From Maribellus luteus (GTDB lineage Bacteria; Bacteroidota; Bacteroidia; Bacteroidales; Prolixibacteraceae): a stretch of DNA of 64,000 nt. The DNA lies in the NCBI RefSeq assembly GCF_003576475.1, contig NZ_QWGR01000018.1:1-64000 (forward strand), in the 5' to 3' direction. The notes beneath the pieces are model-generated. The model was not told the origin of the DNA, made no database searches, and saw nothing but the letters and a program-made list of their open reading frames with translations. A program made the position numbers and the translations under genes. Of the stretch, positions 1-7,387 are shown one piece after another; within the stretch, counting starts at the first letter, position 1, and the number at the start of each line of letters is the position of its first letter.

Positions 1-4
1 AAAA

Positions 5-100
5 GCGTTGCAGGGCGACAAAAAAGCCCGCAGGACGCTCAAAAATCCTGCAGGAAACCGAAAAAATGCCGCAGGACGCTGAAAAATCTTGCAGGGCGGC
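5..100. repeat. Tandem repeat, about 20-21 bp unit, five copies
   Basis: The pentamer GCAGG recurs at 10-14, 30-34, 50-54, 71-75 and 91-95, each followed at a fixed distance by an A-rich run, so the unit is 20-21 bp with moderate divergence between copies. The copies are contiguous with no unique spacers. The period is not a multiple of three throughout, and stops break all three forward frames by 105-170, so this may be the 3' end of a gene that starts upstream or a non-coding repeat. Function unknown. Confidence 0.7.
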
Positions 101-337
101 TCTGAGGACTGAAGGAAGGACTTACCCGCTACAGCCCACAGGAGATTAAAGCGTTTCTTTTTACTTTTTCGGAAGAACGTGGTTATTCGGATCCTGTGAA
201 ATGTATTGTTAAACAGCTTTCTAAAAACATTTTTCTTGTTATCTTCGGAAAAACGAAAAAACGAAACCGCCTGCTCATGAAACAACTCCCTCCCGAAAAA
301 TCAGAAAAAGTTGGTTTATCCACCCCAATGGGTGTTA

Positions 338-395
338 TAACCCAACCTGCTAATAAAGATATAACCCGACTGGTTGGGTTCCACATACGTTACAC
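338..395 (+). repeat. Degenerate or atypical attC/attI-like junction at the left end of the array
   Basis: A 9-bp perfect inverted repeat (AACCCAACC at 339-347, GGTTGGGTT at 372-380) lies just before CCACATAC and the triplet GTT at 389-391. The same CCACATAC occurs just before the terminal GTT in the full sites at 2173, 3121 and 7224. The bases after this GTT (GTTACACAC, 389-397) are matched by their exact reverse complement at 1031-1039, so 389/390 is the left boundary of cassette 1. The site is only about 58 bp, far shorter than the 131-133 bp sites downstream. It may be a shorter attC, a deletion derivative or an attI-like site. Confidence 0.5.
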
Positions 396-436
396 ACAAG
401 CATGAAAGAAAAACCAAACAACTTTAAACTATATAA

Positions 437-1018
437 ATGAAGCCTATTATTTCCATTTGGATTAAAACTCGACAGACATTTCAATTAATTGAAAAAAGAG
501 ATGAAAAAGAAAATGATTTTATGATTCACATTTTGTTTTTCTTGACCTCAATGTATGCAGGATTCTCAATGTCTTTTGACATTAATAAAATATTAGGATT
601 AGAAATTAATTACTATTTCGTCCTTATAATTTCATTAATCGTTTCAGGACTTTTAGGACTGTTCGCTTACAAATATATTTTATCGTACATCATTTGGGGA
701 GCAGGAAAAATATTTCAAGGAAAAGCTTCAATTAATGAAATAAGATTAGCTCTTGCCTATTCAATTATTCCACATTTGGTTCATCTATTAATCGGAGTAA
801 TTTTGCTTATCCCTGCTATTATTCTAGACAATAAAGGATTGATTGGCTATCAACACCCTGTCACCATTTATATACTTTGGATTTTTGCTTTAAGAATATT
901 AGTAATTGGACTAGCATATTTTAATAAATATTCATTTGGATACGCCCTATTGACTGTAATTATTCCTGCAGCTATTATGCAAGGACTTTTATATGGAATA
1001 AAGTTTATGATACAATAA
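437..1018 (+). CDS. Yip1-like multi-pass membrane protein (cassette 1)
   Basis: The 193-residue product is almost wholly hydrophobic after its first 30 residues, with about five predicted membrane segments near residues 33-50, 57-82, 113-131, 141-160 and 168-190. The short charged N-terminus and the loop GKIFQGKASINEIRLALAYS between the second and third helices resemble bacterial Yip1-domain proteins, whose role is unclear. It is the only gene of cassette 1: the ATG lies 47 bases inside the cassette and the stop is 14 bases before attC site 1. There is no signal peptide and no recognisable catalytic motif. Membrane location is well supported; the Yip1 assignment is by pattern only. Confidence 0.7.
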   Translation: MKPIISIWIKTRQTFQLIEKRDEKENDFMIHILFFLTSMYAGFSMSFDINKILGLEINYYFVLIISLIVSGLLGLFAYKYILSYIIWGAGKIFQGKASINEIRLALAYSIIPHLVHLLIGVILLIPAIILDNKGLIGYQHPVTIYILWIFALRILVIGLAYFNKYSFGYALLTVIIPAAIMQGLLYGIKFMIQ

Positions 1019-1032
1019 AATAAAATGCCAGT

Positions 1033-1164
1033 GTGTAACAAAATACATATTGCAGGGCGGGTTCGGTGGTACGCCAACTGCGGATTCTCGCATCGCAGTT
1101 CCGTGTCCTTCGGACAGGAACGCTCTCCGAAATCCGCCCCGACAACATGTACCAACCGTTACCA
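1033..1164 (+). repeat. attC-like recombination site 1 (132 bp)
   Basis: The left core GTGTAAC and right core GTTACCA bracket paired arms. The left arm TACATATTGCAGGGCGG pairs with the right arm read in reverse complement (TACATGTTGTCGGGGCGG), with mismatches and one unpaired base, after spacers of 4 and 6 nt. The centre contains GGATTCTCGCA and GGACAGGAACG motifs shared with site 5. It lies directly after the stop of the cassette 1 gene. Confidence 0.85.
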
Positions 1165-1175
1165 GCCATTATAAA

Positions 1176-2168
1176 ATGAAGAAAATACTAATCATATTAT
1201 TGTTTATTCCCACTCTTGTTTATTCACAAGAATATCCAATTTTGGATACACTAAATTTTGGAAAGAATGTTAAGGAAGTGCTTGTGTATAGAAAACATGC
1301 TTCAGATAAAAAAGAAAATTTAATTAAGAAATACGTTTTTAATCCTCAAAAACAGCAACGAACTATTTACACTGGATATAATTCTTCATATCAATACAAA
1401 GATGAATATGAGTACCAAAATGACAAATTAATTTCTTATAAAAGCTATTCAAAATGTTCTTTAGTCGACAATATTGATTGGTCAGTTGTGGAAAAAATTG
1501 ATTCAACAATGTATGAAAAGGTTAATCCAGAAGAAATTGATTGGGAAAAAAGTGCCAACCTCAATAAATATATGACACTGGAATATTATGAGAATGGAAA
1601 AGTATCCTCTATTAAACTTTATGAACAGTTGTCTGAAGGAGAATCATATTTGGACGAGGAGATAAAATTTATTTATAACTCGAAGGGGCAAATTGAAAGT
1701 AAAACATATTCTGAAAAAGGACATCCCAATGTTATCAAATTCCAAGTGTTTAAACCAAGTTCATTAGAATTGAATGACTCAATAAAGATGCTTTCGGGTA
1801 CTATGAGAAAAAAACGGTTTTATTATTTTAATGACACGACATTTATAAAATATTTTGTGAATGGAATTCATACTGGTAACGAATATCAAATATTCAATCC
1901 AGATGAAGAAACAAAAACTTATACTGTATACAATCCATTAAATGACACGCTGTCTTTATCTGTTGAGACTTTTAACGAAAACCAATTACTAATATCTCGT
2001 AAAAATATCCTGCAAAAAGGATATAATGGTTTTGGTTTTTCTCTGGATGTGGCAGCTGGGGACGAATATTTCTATGAATACGATAATTTAAAGAGAATAA
2101 AAAAAGTAGACTGCTATGATATTGGAGAGTTTTATTATAGTGACACTTATATTGTAAATAAAAAATAA
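1176..2168 (+). CDS. Secreted repeat protein of unknown function (cassette 2)
   Basis: The start is placed at the ATG at 1176, 17 bases inside cassette 2, because it opens a good signal peptide (KKILIILLFIPTLVYSQ); an in-frame extension upstream would translate attC site 1. The mature part (about 310 of 330 residues) has recurring Y-rich segments such as YYENGKVSSIKLY, YNSKGQIESKTY and YEYDNLKRIKKV, the beta-hairpin style of MORN/YwqK-like or YD-type repeats. It should be periplasmic or surface exposed. I recognise no enzyme motif. Sole gene of its cassette; the stop is 4 bases before attC site 2. Confidence 0.8.
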   Translation: MKKILIILLFIPTLVYSQEYPILDTLNFGKNVKEVLVYRKHASDKKENLIKKYVFNPQKQQRTIYTGYNSSYQYKDEYEYQNDKLISYKSYSKCSLVDNIDWSVVEKIDSTMYEKVNPEEIDWEKSANLNKYMTLEYYENGKVSSIKLYEQLSEGESYLDEEIKFIYNSKGQIESKTYSEKGHPNVIKFQVFKPSSLELNDSIKMLSGTMRKKRFYYFNDTTFIKYFVNGIHTGNEYQIFNPDEETKTYTVYNPLNDTLSLSVETFNENQLLISRKNILQKGYNGFGFSLDVAAGDEYFYEYDNLKRIKKVDCYDIGEFYYSDTYIVNKK

Positions 2169-2172
2169 CGGC

Positions 2173-2304
2173 TGGTAACAAATTGTATATGGCAGGCGGG
2201 GGTTTTAGCGGTCTGACAAGTCGGACCTTGCGCCCACTTTCCTGCGGGTCTGACACGATTTCTTCCAGAAATCCCGCCCGACCACATACAAGTGACCGTT
2301 GTAA
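2173..2304 (+). repeat. attC-like recombination site 2 (132 bp)
   Basis: Left core TGGTAAC at 2173-2179, right core GTTGTAA at 2298-2304. Left arm TTGTATATGGCAGGCGGG pairs with the right arm in reverse complement (TTGTATGTGGTCGGGCGGG) with one extra base on one side, and the core-to-arm spacers differ (3 versus 6 nt). GGCTGGTAAC at 2170-2179 is the reverse complement of GTTACCAGCC at the start of cassette 2 (1158-1167). The site is nearly identical to site 3 over its length. Confidence 0.9.
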
Positions 2305-2337
2305 CCCATTTTGAAAAAGAAACAAATCACTGAGATA

Positions 2338-3099
2338 ATGAATGAATTTTATTCAATTAGCCAAGAAAATCAAAAGCCCGACGATGAATATCAATTAAAA
2401 AATTTAGGGAAACAAACAATAATGATGATTGTAGGTAAACCATCTCGCCGAAACTATTGGGGTGAAACTGAAAGTCCTCAATCTCAGAAATTCTATAGAG
2501 ACACAAACGAGGAAGATTATGACAGACTATTTGCAAATAAACTTTTGAAGTGTCGACCTCCATATGATTTAGAAAAAATATTGGATTATCATCTAAATTA
2601 CTATGTTGAGATTAGACAGGGTGAAAAGTTGAGATTTTTAAATCAAATCAAGTTTGTCATTTTACCAATCATAAAAGAAAAAAACAACAAAGAAATTTAT
2701 GATGAATTAATCACAAACTGGCTTGATAAGAATAATATGACTACAAAAAAAGAAAAAGCGGCAAAAGTGAATTTAAAGATTAGAGACATTAATGCACCAA
2801 TGCAGATTCAAATGAATTCAGACAATGCAAGTCAATCTCAACAGATATCCTACGATAAAGATGATATTTTAGAATTACTCAATTTGTTAAAACAAGACAT
2901 TGAGAATTTAAATACAGATTCAAAAGAAGATTTCGAATTGGAAATTGAAAACGCTATAAAGCAGTTGAATAAAGGGAAAAAAGTAGAAACAAGACTTTTA
3001 ACTATTGGCTCAATGATTAAAGAAATTGGGATAGGAATTTTTGTTAATCTCGTATCCTCACCTCTTTTTGAAATCATGAGACCAATTTTGGGTATATAA
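2338..3099 (+). CDS. Unknown cytoplasmic protein (cassette 3)
   Basis: The 253-residue product is soluble and charged. I chose the ATG at 2338, 39 bases into cassette 3, in line with leader lengths in the other cassettes; a TTG at 2311 in the same frame would add nine residues. The N-terminal two thirds show no family I know. Near residue 160 a polar, glutamine/asparagine-rich linker (MQIQMNSDNASQSQQ) leads into an acidic helical segment, then a hydrophobic C-terminal stretch (IGIGIFVNLVSSPLFEIMRPI). A similar layout, a variable front domain followed by a polar linker and a C-terminal hydrophobic module, occurs in some abortive-infection-type proteins, but that is only an analogy. Sole gene of its cassette. 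Confidence 0.7.
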   Translation: MNEFYSISQENQKPDDEYQLKNLGKQTIMMIVGKPSRRNYWGETESPQSQKFYRDTNEEDYDRLFANKLLKCRPPYDLEKILDYHLNYYVEIRQGEKLRFLNQIKFVILPIIKEKNNKEIYDELITNWLDKNNMTTKKEKAAKVNLKIRDINAPMQIQMNSDNASQSQQISYDKDDILELLNLLKQDIENLNTDSKEDFELEIENAIKQLNKGKKVETRLLTIGSMIKEIGIGIFVNLVSSPLFEIMRPILGI

Positions 3100-3120
3100 A
3101 GATTATGAATAAAAAACGGG

Positions 3121-3252
3121 TTACAACAAATTGTATATGGCAGGCGGGGGTTTTAGCGGTCTGACTAGTCAGACCTCGTGCGTTCCCTTCTGCGGGTCTG
3201 ACAGGATTTCTTCTCGAAATCCCGCCCGACCACATACAAGTGACCGTTAGGC
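3121..3252 (+). repeat. attC-like recombination site 3 (132 bp)
   Basis: Left core TTACAAC at 3121-3127, right core GTTAGGC at 3246-3252, the latter a perfect match to the classical GTTRRRY box. GGGTTACAAC at 3118-3127 is the exact reverse complement of GTTGTAACCC at the start of cassette 3 (2298-2307). Arms and centre are nearly identical to site 2, including the stretch ending CCACATACAAGTGACCGTT. Confidence 0.9.
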
Positions 3253-3313
3253 GTAATGCTAAAATCCTTGCTCCCAAGTTCATCATATCAAGAAAAAATT
3301 GTTTAAAAGTTTA

Positions 3314-3345
3314 TTTGCAAACCGCAAGAATTTAGATTAATTTTG
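3314..3345 (+). promoter_or_regulatory. Bacteroidota-type promoter for the methyltransferase gene
   Basis: TTTG at 3314-3317 and TAATTTTG at 3338-3345 are 20 nt apart, a full match to the Bacteroidota sigma consensus TTTG-N19/20-TAnnTTTG. The predicted start of transcription is about 15-20 bases before the GTG start at 3369. It lies inside cassette 4, so this cassette carries its own promoter. Confidence 0.7.
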
Positions 3346-3368
3346 TTGCTTATAATCAACACAAGAAG

Positions 3369-5249
3369 GTGATAAACAAAGGTATCATAAACGACATTCT
3401 AAAAACTCAAGACATTGACGTTATTGAGAAACACCTTGTTTATTCATTCATTCAAAGCAATAATCTTGACTTTGAAAAAAGTCCAATTATTAAAGAATTA
3501 CTAAATGATTTTGAGCCTCAGGCAGATGTTTATCTAAAACTATCTGCATTGGAAATAAGTGATTTAAAACAGTTAGAAAATTACTTGGAATTGTTAATTC
3601 CAAAAACAGACAGAAAAGTAAATGGTGCATTTTTTACACCAACATATATAGTCGATTATATAATTAGTGAAGTTGCCCCAAAAGAAGAAGATAAATGCCT
3701 TGACCCAAGTTGTGGTTGCGGAGCATTTTTAATTGGACTTGCGGAATATTATCAAAAGAATTTCAGTAAGCCGATAAAAAAAACAATCAAAGAAAATATT
3801 TTCGGCTCTGACATACTTGACTACAATATAAATCGCTCGAAAACAATTTTAAGTTTGTTGGGGCTTCAAAACAATGAAGTGATTGAAGAATCTGATTTTA
3901 ATTTATTTAACCAAGATAGTTTAAAAGCAAACTGGGCTAATAAATATGAAATTGTTGTTGGAAATCCGCCGTATGTAAAATACCAAGATTTGAGCGATGA
4001 AAACCGACAATATTTGGCTAATAAATGGCAAACGATTGAATATGGAACATTCAATTTATATTTTGCTTTTTTTGAGTTAGGATACAAACTATTAGCATCT
4101 AACGGTAAACTTGGTTATATAACTCCTAACAATTATTTCACCTCTTTAGCTGGTTTATCTCTTCGCCAATATTTCCTAAAGACCAAGTGTTTAACTAGAA
4201 TTGTAGATTTTAGGCACAAAAAAGTATTTGACGCCCAAACATACACAGCAATCACATTTGCTAGTAAAAAGGAGAATGAGGCAGTTCTATTTGATAAAAT
4301 TGGAGATAAACAAACTTGTCAAGAATTTTTAAAAACGGCAAATGGTTCTCCAAACTATTTGAAACAGCTAAATGTAAAAAAGTGGCGGTTGCTTAAAACT
4401 GCAGAACAGGACAATATTCGGATTATTGAGAATATTGGTACTCCAATTAAGAATTTATTTAATATTGCTGTTGGAATTGCTACTCTGAAAGATGAAATTT
4501 TCTTTGTTGATTCTGCAAATGAAGAAAATGGTTATTTAATTAAAAATACTGAAAAAGGTACCTTTTATATCGAGAGGGAAATTACAAAACCTGTATATAA
4601 AATTTCTCAATTCAAAAACCAAAATGACATTGAGCGAAATACATTGAGAATAATTACACCTTATTTTACCGACTTAAAAAATGCAACTCCAATTTCCGAA
4701 GAAGAATTTCAAATCAAATATCCCAAGTGTTATGAGTATCTTCTATCAGAAAAGGAAACGTTGGAAACCAGAGATAAAGGGAAAAGTAATTATTCACCAT
4801 TTTATGTTTGGGGCAGAACACAAGGAATTACAAGATTCGGTAAAAAAATACTTAATCCAACTTTTAGTAAACATCCACGATTTCTGTTTGTGCCGGAAGA
4901 AGATGCTTATTATACCAATGGTTACGGAATTTATTTTGACAAGGATAATTCAAAATCAATGTCTTTATTTGATGATGATACACACGAATTATCAAAAGAA
5001 GCAAACATTTTGGTTGCACAAAAAATACTCAACTCCATAGTAATGGACTATTATATTAGTAAAACCAGTGTTTCCATTCAAGGTGGTTTTCCTTGCTATC
5101 AAAAAAACTTCATTGAAAAATTTACAATCCCTGATTTTTCAAAGGAAGAAGTTGAGTTGCTAAGAAATTTAAATAGTAAGGAAGAAATTAATGAATTTCT
5201 TATAACAAAATATCAGGTTAATATATTAGCTGGAAATCTTGTAGAATAA
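3369..5249 (+). CDS. Adenine-specific DNA methyltransferase, TaqI/Eco57I-like (cassette 4)
   Basis: This 626-residue protein is an N6-adenine DNA methyltransferase of the gamma (M.TaqI-like) type. GAFFTP near residue 87 and DPSCGCGAF from residue 112 form the AdoMet-binding motifs, and NPPY at residues 199-202 is the catalytic motif IV. The C-terminal half is long enough for a TaqI-like target recognition domain, and a late segment IQGGFPCYQKNFIEKFTIP is typical of such domains. Translation starts at GTG 3369; no ATG fits. The 3' end overlaps the convergent gene at 5213 by 37 bases. With the C-protein-like gene and paired proteins on the other strand it should form a type II restriction-modification system. 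The recognition sequence cannot be read from the sequence. Confidence 0.9.
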   Translation: MINKGIINDILKTQDIDVIEKHLVYSFIQSNNLDFEKSPIIKELLNDFEPQADVYLKLSALEISDLKQLENYLELLIPKTDRKVNGAFFTPTYIVDYIISEVAPKEEDKCLDPSCGCGAFLIGLAEYYQKNFSKPIKKTIKENIFGSDILDYNINRSKTILSLLGLQNNEVIEESDFNLFNQDSLKANWANKYEIVVGNPPYVKYQDLSDENRQYLANKWQTIEYGTFNLYFAFFELGYKLLASNGKLGYITPNNYFTSLAGLSLRQYFLKTKCLTRIVDFRHKKVFDAQTYTAITFASKKENEAVLFDKIGDKQTCQEFLKTANGSPNYLKQLNVKKWRLLKTAEQDNIRIIENIGTPIKNLFNIAVGIATLKDEIFFVDSANEENGYLIKNTEKGTFYIEREITKPVYKISQFKNQNDIERNTLRIITPYFTDLKNATPISEEEFQIKYPKCYEYLLSEKETLETRDKGKSNYSPFYVWGRTQGITRFGKKILNPTFSKHPRFLFVPEEDAYYTNGYGIYFDKDNSKSMSLFDDDTHELSKEANILVAQKILNSIVMDYYISKTSVSIQGGFPCYQKNFIEKFTIPDFSKEEVELLRNLNSKEEINEFLITKYQVNILAGNLVE

Positions 5250-6103
5250 ATTTGCATTATGTCACTTACAAAGTTGGTGTAATCCAAATTGGTCATTGAA
5301 CAAGCTGAACCAACAGGAAGGAATCCATCTTGGATTAATTCATTAGTAGTATTATAAATTTTAGGTACAGGTCTATCGAAGTCTACAATTAATAGACAAC
5401 ACCTTTCATATTTAAACTTTTCATCATTCCTGTTTATTCTCATATTAATTGCTTGAAAAGTCTCTATATATCTACCAATATCAATAGTACTAAAACCAAC
5501 AACATTCCCATCAACATATTCTTTAACTGGAATTAAATAAACTTCCCCAAGAACCATATTCGGTGTTCTAAGATGCAAGTTTAATGATTCAGCAAAAGTA
5601 CGTTCATAAAGTGTATCAAAGTTCTTATTAACGCTACTGAGCTGACTTCTAACATTTATGCTTAAAATGGATTCCGTGAATGTTTCCCCATAAATATCAT
5701 TATATCCATTCATTCCAGAATTAACATTCATTGTTGTTGGAGAAATTGGAATATTATCAGGAATTACAGAAATATCTTGAGTTTTAGTTTTAAGAAAACC
5801 TGCTATTTTGAGTTCTTTATCTTTTAAAACTCTTGCTCTATTGTATGCACGTTGATTTGGACTTATCACTCGCTGCAAATAATCAGGGCATGGGTTTATT
5901 AAGCTTGGGTGAACATTCGCATTTATTAAGTCTGTTTTTACTGCATTATGAATATTTTTAATCAAGACACTTGACCTAATAATATTGCCTCTATTCCCAT
6001 TTAATATTGCTGCTTCATAAACCTGCTTAATGTTATTAACCGCGGTTTGTATTGTAATTGGTGTAAATGGAATTCCAGTATGATTTAAAATTTTATTAGC
6101 CAT
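5213..6103 (-). CDS. Putative restriction endonuclease subunit, second paralogue (cassette 4)
   Basis: This gene is a clear paralogue of its upstream neighbour. Both carry an NIHNAVKTDLI/NIHEAVKADLI segment, SINVRSQ followed by KNFDTLYERT, and MVLGEVY then IPVKEY. I placed the start at ATG 6103 (296 residues) because it gives an MAN- start like the paralogue and overlaps that gene's stop by 8 bases; a TTG at 6127 would add eight residues. I cannot point to a convincing PD-(D/E)xK site. The restriction role is inferred from position: last gene of an operon led by a C-protein-like regulator and facing an adenine methyltransferase. A two-subunit endonuclease, or nuclease plus accessory subunit, would fit. 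Confidence 0.65.
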   Translation of the reverse strand: MANKILNHTGIPFTPITIQTAVNNIKQVYEAAILNGNRGNIIRSSVLIKNIHNAVKTDLINANVHPSLINPCPDYLQRVISPNQRAYNRARVLKDKELKIAGFLKTKTQDISVIPDNIPISPTTMNVNSGMNGYNDIYGETFTESILSINVRSQLSSVNKNFDTLYERTFAESLNLHLRTPNMVLGEVYLIPVKEYVDGNVVGFSTIDIGRYIETFQAINMRINRNDEKFKYERCCLLIVDFDRPVPKIYNTTNELIQDGFLPVGSACSMTNLDYTNFVSDIMQIYSTRFPANILT

Positions 6104-6911
6104 TAAATCTATCATTATAAGATTCAAGAATAGAATCAGTAAAAGTTTCCCACGATAATTCTTCTATACTGGCATCTGAATTTCTTTCCAGCAAACCATC
6201 ATCATAAAGCTCTTGGTTTGTACTGTAAATTTTTGCAGGTGATTGTTGAAAATCTACAAGGAGTAAACAAACTCTCTCATATTTGTAATCTTCTCTTTGA
6301 TAGTTTGGTCGTCCATTTATTGCTTGGAATGACTTAATGTATTTTTCAACAGCACCAATTCGGTCAATAAAAGCAATTTCATTATTATCCATTACCGAGG
6401 CATCATACTCTTTAACTGGAATCATATAGACTTCACCTAAAACCATCTTTGGGCATCTTACATGCAGGTTCTGAGCTTCGGCAATAGTCCTTTCATAAAG
6501 AGTATCAAAATTTTTTGCCAGGGAACTCATTTGACTTCTAACATTGATAGAAATAGTTCTTTCCGTATAGTCTTTACCATAATAGTCAGTTGCTTCTCGC
6601 AGGATGCCTTCAGTCATTATTTCTTCTTCAGGCACATGCCCTTCCGGAGAAACAGATACATCTTGATACTTTTGTTTAATAAAACCAGCTAGTTTTAACT
6701 CGGGCGTAGTTTCACCGAGTGGTGGGTGTATTCTTGCAGCTGAAATTCCTTTTCGAATTAAATCTGCCTTAACTGCTTCGTGAATGTTATTAATCGGTCT
6801 TGATGACCTAATCATTGCCTCTTTGGCTTTGATTCCACCTTCGAGAATTGAAGTCTCAATCAATTCTTTAAAATTATCAACTGCCCGTTGAATTGTTATC
6901 AAATTTGCCAT
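6096..6911 (-). CDS. Putative restriction endonuclease subunit, first paralogue (cassette 4)
   Basis: The 271-residue soluble protein begins at ATG 6911, overlapping the 3' end of the regulator gene by 35 bases, which suggests translational coupling. Conserved blocks shared with the next gene include NNIHEAVKADLI (near 53), LKLAGFIKQKYQDVSV (near 85), SINVRSQMSSLAKNFDTLYERT (near 128) and MVLGEVYMIPVKEYD (near 164). The family is not one I can name. A nuclease role is inferred from its place between a C-protein-like gene and a methyltransferase. A non-nuclease partner of the methyltransferase remains possible. Confidence 0.65.
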   Translation of the reverse strand: MANLITIQRAVDNFKELIETSILEGGIKAKEAMIRSSRPINNIHEAVKADLIRKGISAARIHPPLGETTPELKLAGFIKQKYQDVSVSPEGHVPEEEIMTEGILREATDYYGKDYTERTISINVRSQMSSLAKNFDTLYERTIAEAQNLHVRCPKMVLGEVYMIPVKEYDASVMDNNEIAFIDRIGAVEKYIKSFQAINGRPNYQREDYKYERVCLLLVDFQQSPAKIYSTNQELYDDGLLERNSDASIEELSWETFTDSILESYNDRFNG

Positions 6912-7113
6912 TATTAAAAAATTCCTTTAGGGTAACGCCAAGTGCAGTTGACACTTTTTCAATATTTACAATGGAAATATTTCTTTGACCGTTTTCAACA
7001 CTTGCAATATAACTTCTATCTAAATCAGCAGAATATGCTAAATCCTTTTGAGACATATTTTTCTGTTCTCTAAGTTCTTTAATTCTTATACCGATTTTAG
7101 ATTTTACATCCAT
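6877..7113 (-). CDS. C-protein-like HTH regulator of the restriction-modification system (cassette 4)
   Basis: The 78-residue product is a single Xre-type helix-turn-helix domain. IGIRIKELREQKNMSQKDLA, DRSYIASVENGQRNISIVNIEKV and ALGVTLKEFF match the controller (C) proteins of type II restriction-modification systems, which activate their own operon with the endonuclease and delay nuclease production after entry into a new host. The gene heads an operon with overlapping downstream genes, and repeated operator-like boxes lie 21-47 bases upstream of its ATG. Together these make the C-protein call strong, though dimer binding is not shown by sequence alone. Confidence 0.88.
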   Translation of the reverse strand: MDVKSKIGIRIKELREQKNMSQKDLAYSADLDRSYIASVENGQRNISIVNIEKVSTALGVTLKEFFNNGKFDNNSTGS

Positions 7114-7133
7114 ATTGCAAAGATTTATAAATG

Positions 7134-7160
7134 TAGACTATAAGCCAAAGACTATAAGTA
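7134..7160 (-). promoter_or_regulatory. Tandem C-box-like operator upstream of the regulator gene
   Basis: Read on the minus strand, the segment contains ACTTATAGTC followed by CTTATAGTC after a short TTTGG spacer, i.e. two near-identical copies with the ACTTATAGTC-type half-sites known from C-boxes of restriction-modification controllers. A third partial copy (GACTA at 7169-7173 on the plus strand) lies further upstream. The spacing and position fit C-protein autoregulation. Confidence 0.7.
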
Positions 7161-7223
7161 ACACTCACGACTATTTTTTAAATAATTTGATTTATCTTAG
7201 ATGATTAAAAAAAAAGCACATAC

Positions 7224-7354
7224 GCCTAACAATCTGTATATGTCATAGCCGGTTTTGTGAGTGATTGAAGGTTAAATCCCGCATTTATTTCATCTCGGTT
7301 TGACAGGAAAGTAGCCCCGCAATCGGCTACGCCACATACAGGTAACCGTTATGG
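7224..7354 (+). repeat. attC-like recombination site 4 (131 bp)
   Basis: Left core GCCTAAC at 7224-7230 is a perfect RYYYAAC box; right core GTTATGG at 7348-7354. TACGCCTAAC at 7221-7230 is the exact reverse complement of GTTAGGCGTA at 3246-3255, so it closes the 4.1-kb cassette 4. Arms CTGTATATGTCATAGCCG and, in reverse complement, CTGTATGTGGCGTAGCCG pair with three mismatches. The centre differs from the other sites. Confidence 0.85.
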
Positions 7355-7387
7355 CCAAGTTTAAAAAAAGACAGAATCAATATATAC

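Noticed and set aside
5-100. CRISPR array at the left edge
   Set aside because: The 20-21 bp units are contiguous with no unique spacers, and no cas genes are in the window.
196-405. Open frame of 69 codons on the + strand near the left end (open upstream to 106)
   Set aside because: It runs through the junction site at 338-395 and into cassette 1, has no recognisable family and no clear start; it is probably a chance frame or gene remnant.
868-1155. Minus-strand frame covering attC site 1
   Set aside because: It is a shadow of the Yip1-like gene and the GC-richer palindromic attC arms; composition rich in Cys and Arg is not coding-like. The same holds for the minus frames at 1972-2325 and 3074-3286 over sites 2 and 3.
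5213-6911. Assigning the paired proteins to a named restriction enzyme family
   Set aside because: I could not identify a catalytic motif or a firm family match, so only a role by context is given.
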